Shown piece by piece: positions 61,893-64,000 of a stretch of 64,000 bases of DNA. The stretch is from Owenia fusiformis. Its lineage: Eukaryota; Annelida; Polychaeta; Sabellida; Oweniidae. A program made the translations under genes and the position numbers. Position 1 is the stretch's first letter. The number at the start of each line of letters is the position of its first letter. The stretch spans positions 15,509,196 to 15,573,195 of the forward strand of contig CAIIXF020000004.1 in assembly GCA_903813345.2 (NCBI GenBank), in the 5' to 3' direction. The notes beneath the pieces are model-generated. The model made no database searches. It had not been told where the DNA came from and was given only the letters and a program-made list of their open reading frames with translations.

Positions 61893-64000
61893 TTAAAACA
61901 GCACTAGAGAGACTTGTGGAACTGGAACAAGGATAGTCTAAGGAGGAAACTGAAACCCTTGAAATGGATGGAAAGAAGATAGTGACCACATAAATTAAGG
62001 AGGCAATGCAATGTTTTAGCCCAACAGTGAGGTTCTGCCCTTGCTCTTAAGAAGAAGTAGATTCAAGGATATTTCTCAATATTTTCAGTAAGACTGCTTC
62101 AATCATGGCCTTCAAGAGAAAGACTAATACTCCTTACATTTAATTCTGATGTGGTTATCCTGGCATATATGTGATGTTAAAAACTGAAAAAGTCAATTTG
62201 GATAGCATATGGTAAGGGAGAAATCCTATCAATATCTACCTGCCCATGGCCAAAGTTTAACCCTCCCCATTTTTCATACAATCATTGGATGTAATGTTAC
62301 ATCTGTATTCTACTGCTATTGGTAGTGCTAAAATGGAAATAAATGGATTGAGATTTAAATGTGTCACTGAGTTTTCTAATTGTTGTTAATCATTATCTCA
62401 GTAGGAATAAAGTGAAAAACAGACTATTTTCCCCATTTTGAGATCATTTTATCTTGAAAATTAATAACATTTGGCATTCTTGTGCCCAATCATTGACTGT
62501 CATTATTCACTGACAGAATCCTTGACAGAAGCAGCTCACCTTAACCCCCCCCCCCATCAGGCTATGGTGACTGGACTTACTACCCTTTGCATTCATTCGA
62601 CTTTCCTTCTCAAAAAGAGAGCTTCGTCTTCACTCTATCAGTTTTCAATAAATCTCTGAACTCACTGCGCTAATCAGAGTTTGTTGTCGAAATAAGGACG
62701 GCTTTCTATATGGTCATTTTCTCTGACGAAATCGCATCATTAATGTACACGCATTTAGCACTTGTTCCTTCAAGCTCGCTGATTGGTTGAGAATAGGTCA
62801 GCATGGTTTATTGCAGCTTGGGTCATAAATGCTTTAAGACCCAAGCTGCCAATGGCATTGGTCATGGGGACAGGGTTGCTAAACTCACTCCATCCTTTGC
62901 TTCTATATTATGGTAATATAATGATAAAATCACCTCTGACCTGTCAAAAGCTAAAGATGTCATTTTTCAAATTTCCATTATTTTTTACATCTCCTAAGGA
63001 ATAATATGACAAAACAAGAGTATATGACACAATTTTAAGCTCATTTGAGATGCATACGTCTCATAATTAAGAAAAGTTCAAGATTAAATAAGCCCCCTCC
63101 CAGGCCATCATAAGCTAAAATGAAAATTTCAAATTTTAAGAAATGTCCAATCATTTTCTACATCTTATTGTAGGTATTATGATTAAACAGAACTATATGC
63201 ACCATCTTGAGCTAATTTGAGATACATATGTTACAAACCTTGAAAGTTATCAAGGTAAAATATGGTTACCCCTGGCCCTTCAGAAGCGATAATGAATTTT
63301 TTTTTTTTTTGAAAAGTTCCAATCATTTTTCAATCCAATTAGGAATAATATGACAAAACAAGACTCAATGCACCATTTTGAGCTCATATGAGACCCATAC
63401 ATTGCATATCTTAAAAATTATTAAGGTAGAATAAGGTTACCCCTAGGCCGCAAGGGCTTAAAAATTCAATTTTCGATAATTTTTATCTCAAAAAATACAT
63501 GAGCTACCCAAGCCATATTCTATATTTGTGATGATCACCTATACCCCTATTAGTATGATTTTTTCCAAGATGATCAGACATCACATTCTTGAAATACAGT
63601 ACTTGATGTCCCATATTTTACCCTTTAAAATATGAATTCACGCTAGATAATTGGGTCAAAATGTATTTTCCTCACTAAACACCACTTCTACAATTGGTTT
63701 GTCTCAATTTCAAGGCTCAGAGCAATCACCAAATGAAGTCATTTAAAAAAATTTACTTCAAAACCATTTTTATTTATTTTTTATAATGTACTCCCTCCCC
63801 GCCTGATAGGGGTTGGGGTCAGAGACTAAAAAATCCATGAAGACCACTCCAGATCACTTGCCCCAAAATCATTTTCTACTCAGATCAAGTGTTTCTACAA
63901 CTGTGCCAAGTTTGTTGCTTTCCTGAAAAAGTCGAACTATAAAGGGCTCATTTCTGGACATCTGACTGCGCTATTAGAGATAAAAATTAAAAGAAAATAT

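Larger units (their letters stand above)
59072..63979. mobile_element. 4.9-kb palindromic element at the right edge
   Basis: CTCTTATAGCGCAGTCAGATGT at 59072 mirrors the right end at 63979 (positions given; outer 20 bases nearly identical). Arms match over long distances: AGGAAAGCAACAAACTTGGC, CCCTATCAGGCGGGGAGGG and GCCCTTGCGGCCTAGGGGT on the left correspond to their complements at 63420-63930. Inner arms match again (60900-61060 with 62170-62290; 61215-61330 with about 61890-62010). The inner arms can be read as a broken ETLEEDGKKIVTS / ETLEMDGKKIVTT peptide in opposite directions, a possible coding remnant of unknown family. The centre holds a later MITE. Confidence 0.75.

Overview
The window is eukaryotic. 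Its genes are split by GT-AG introns, and it has polyadenylation signals, dense inverted-repeat transposons and an AT-rich background. The genes are animal: a KDM6A/UTX histone demethylase, the ciliary protein EFHC2, the mitochondrial twin-CX9C protein CMC4, a WSC-domain secreted protein and a BRICHOS-domain membrane protein. Gene content, and a KDM6A-EFHC2 head-to-head arrangement as I recall it from the human X chromosome, suggest an invertebrate deuterostome. A hemichordate is my best guess, amphioxus next; the species cannot be fixed from sequence alone.

Layout. 1-7.1 kb (minus): the first five coding exons of KDM6A, running off the left edge, with a 1.56-kb foldback element in intron 1. 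7.8-8.3 kb: a decayed protein-kinase exon. 8.9-12.3 kb: a foldback element and a satellite of about 290 bp period. 13.0-17.4 kb: a 4.35-kb palindrome whose centre is a 21-bp minisatellite. 17.4-24.5 kb (plus): a four-exon secreted WSC protein whose first exon is squeezed between two 4-kb foldback elements. 24.5-28.2 kb: MITE-like and low-copy repeats, no gene seen. 28.3-29.8 kb (minus): CMC4, divergent from EFHC2 (30.0-36.6 kb, plus, 11 exons, complete, 748 aa); the short promoter between them holds a near-perfect RFX X-box. 38.0-40.2 kb: a stray EFHC2 exon copy and a foldback element built of ACGCCGTTAAAA-like units. 42.1-54.6 kb (plus): a BRICHOS gene with a transmembrane exon, degenerate tandem copies of that exon, and two phase-compatible alternative last exons. 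One of these encodes a furin-like site followed by a cysteine/tryptophan-rich tail. 54.7-64 kb: hairpin repeats, a mariner-like relic and a 4.9-kb palindrome reaching the right end.

The genes do not form one pathway. EFHC2 is an axonemal protein, CMC4 a mitochondrial intermembrane-space protein, KDM6A nuclear, and the WSC and BRICHOS proteins belong to the secretory route. The dominant feature is the repeat landscape: long inverted repeats cover over a third of the window, several are nested, and several abut exons. Exon models were built by hand from splice signals, reading phase and recalled family similarity; no alignment was run.
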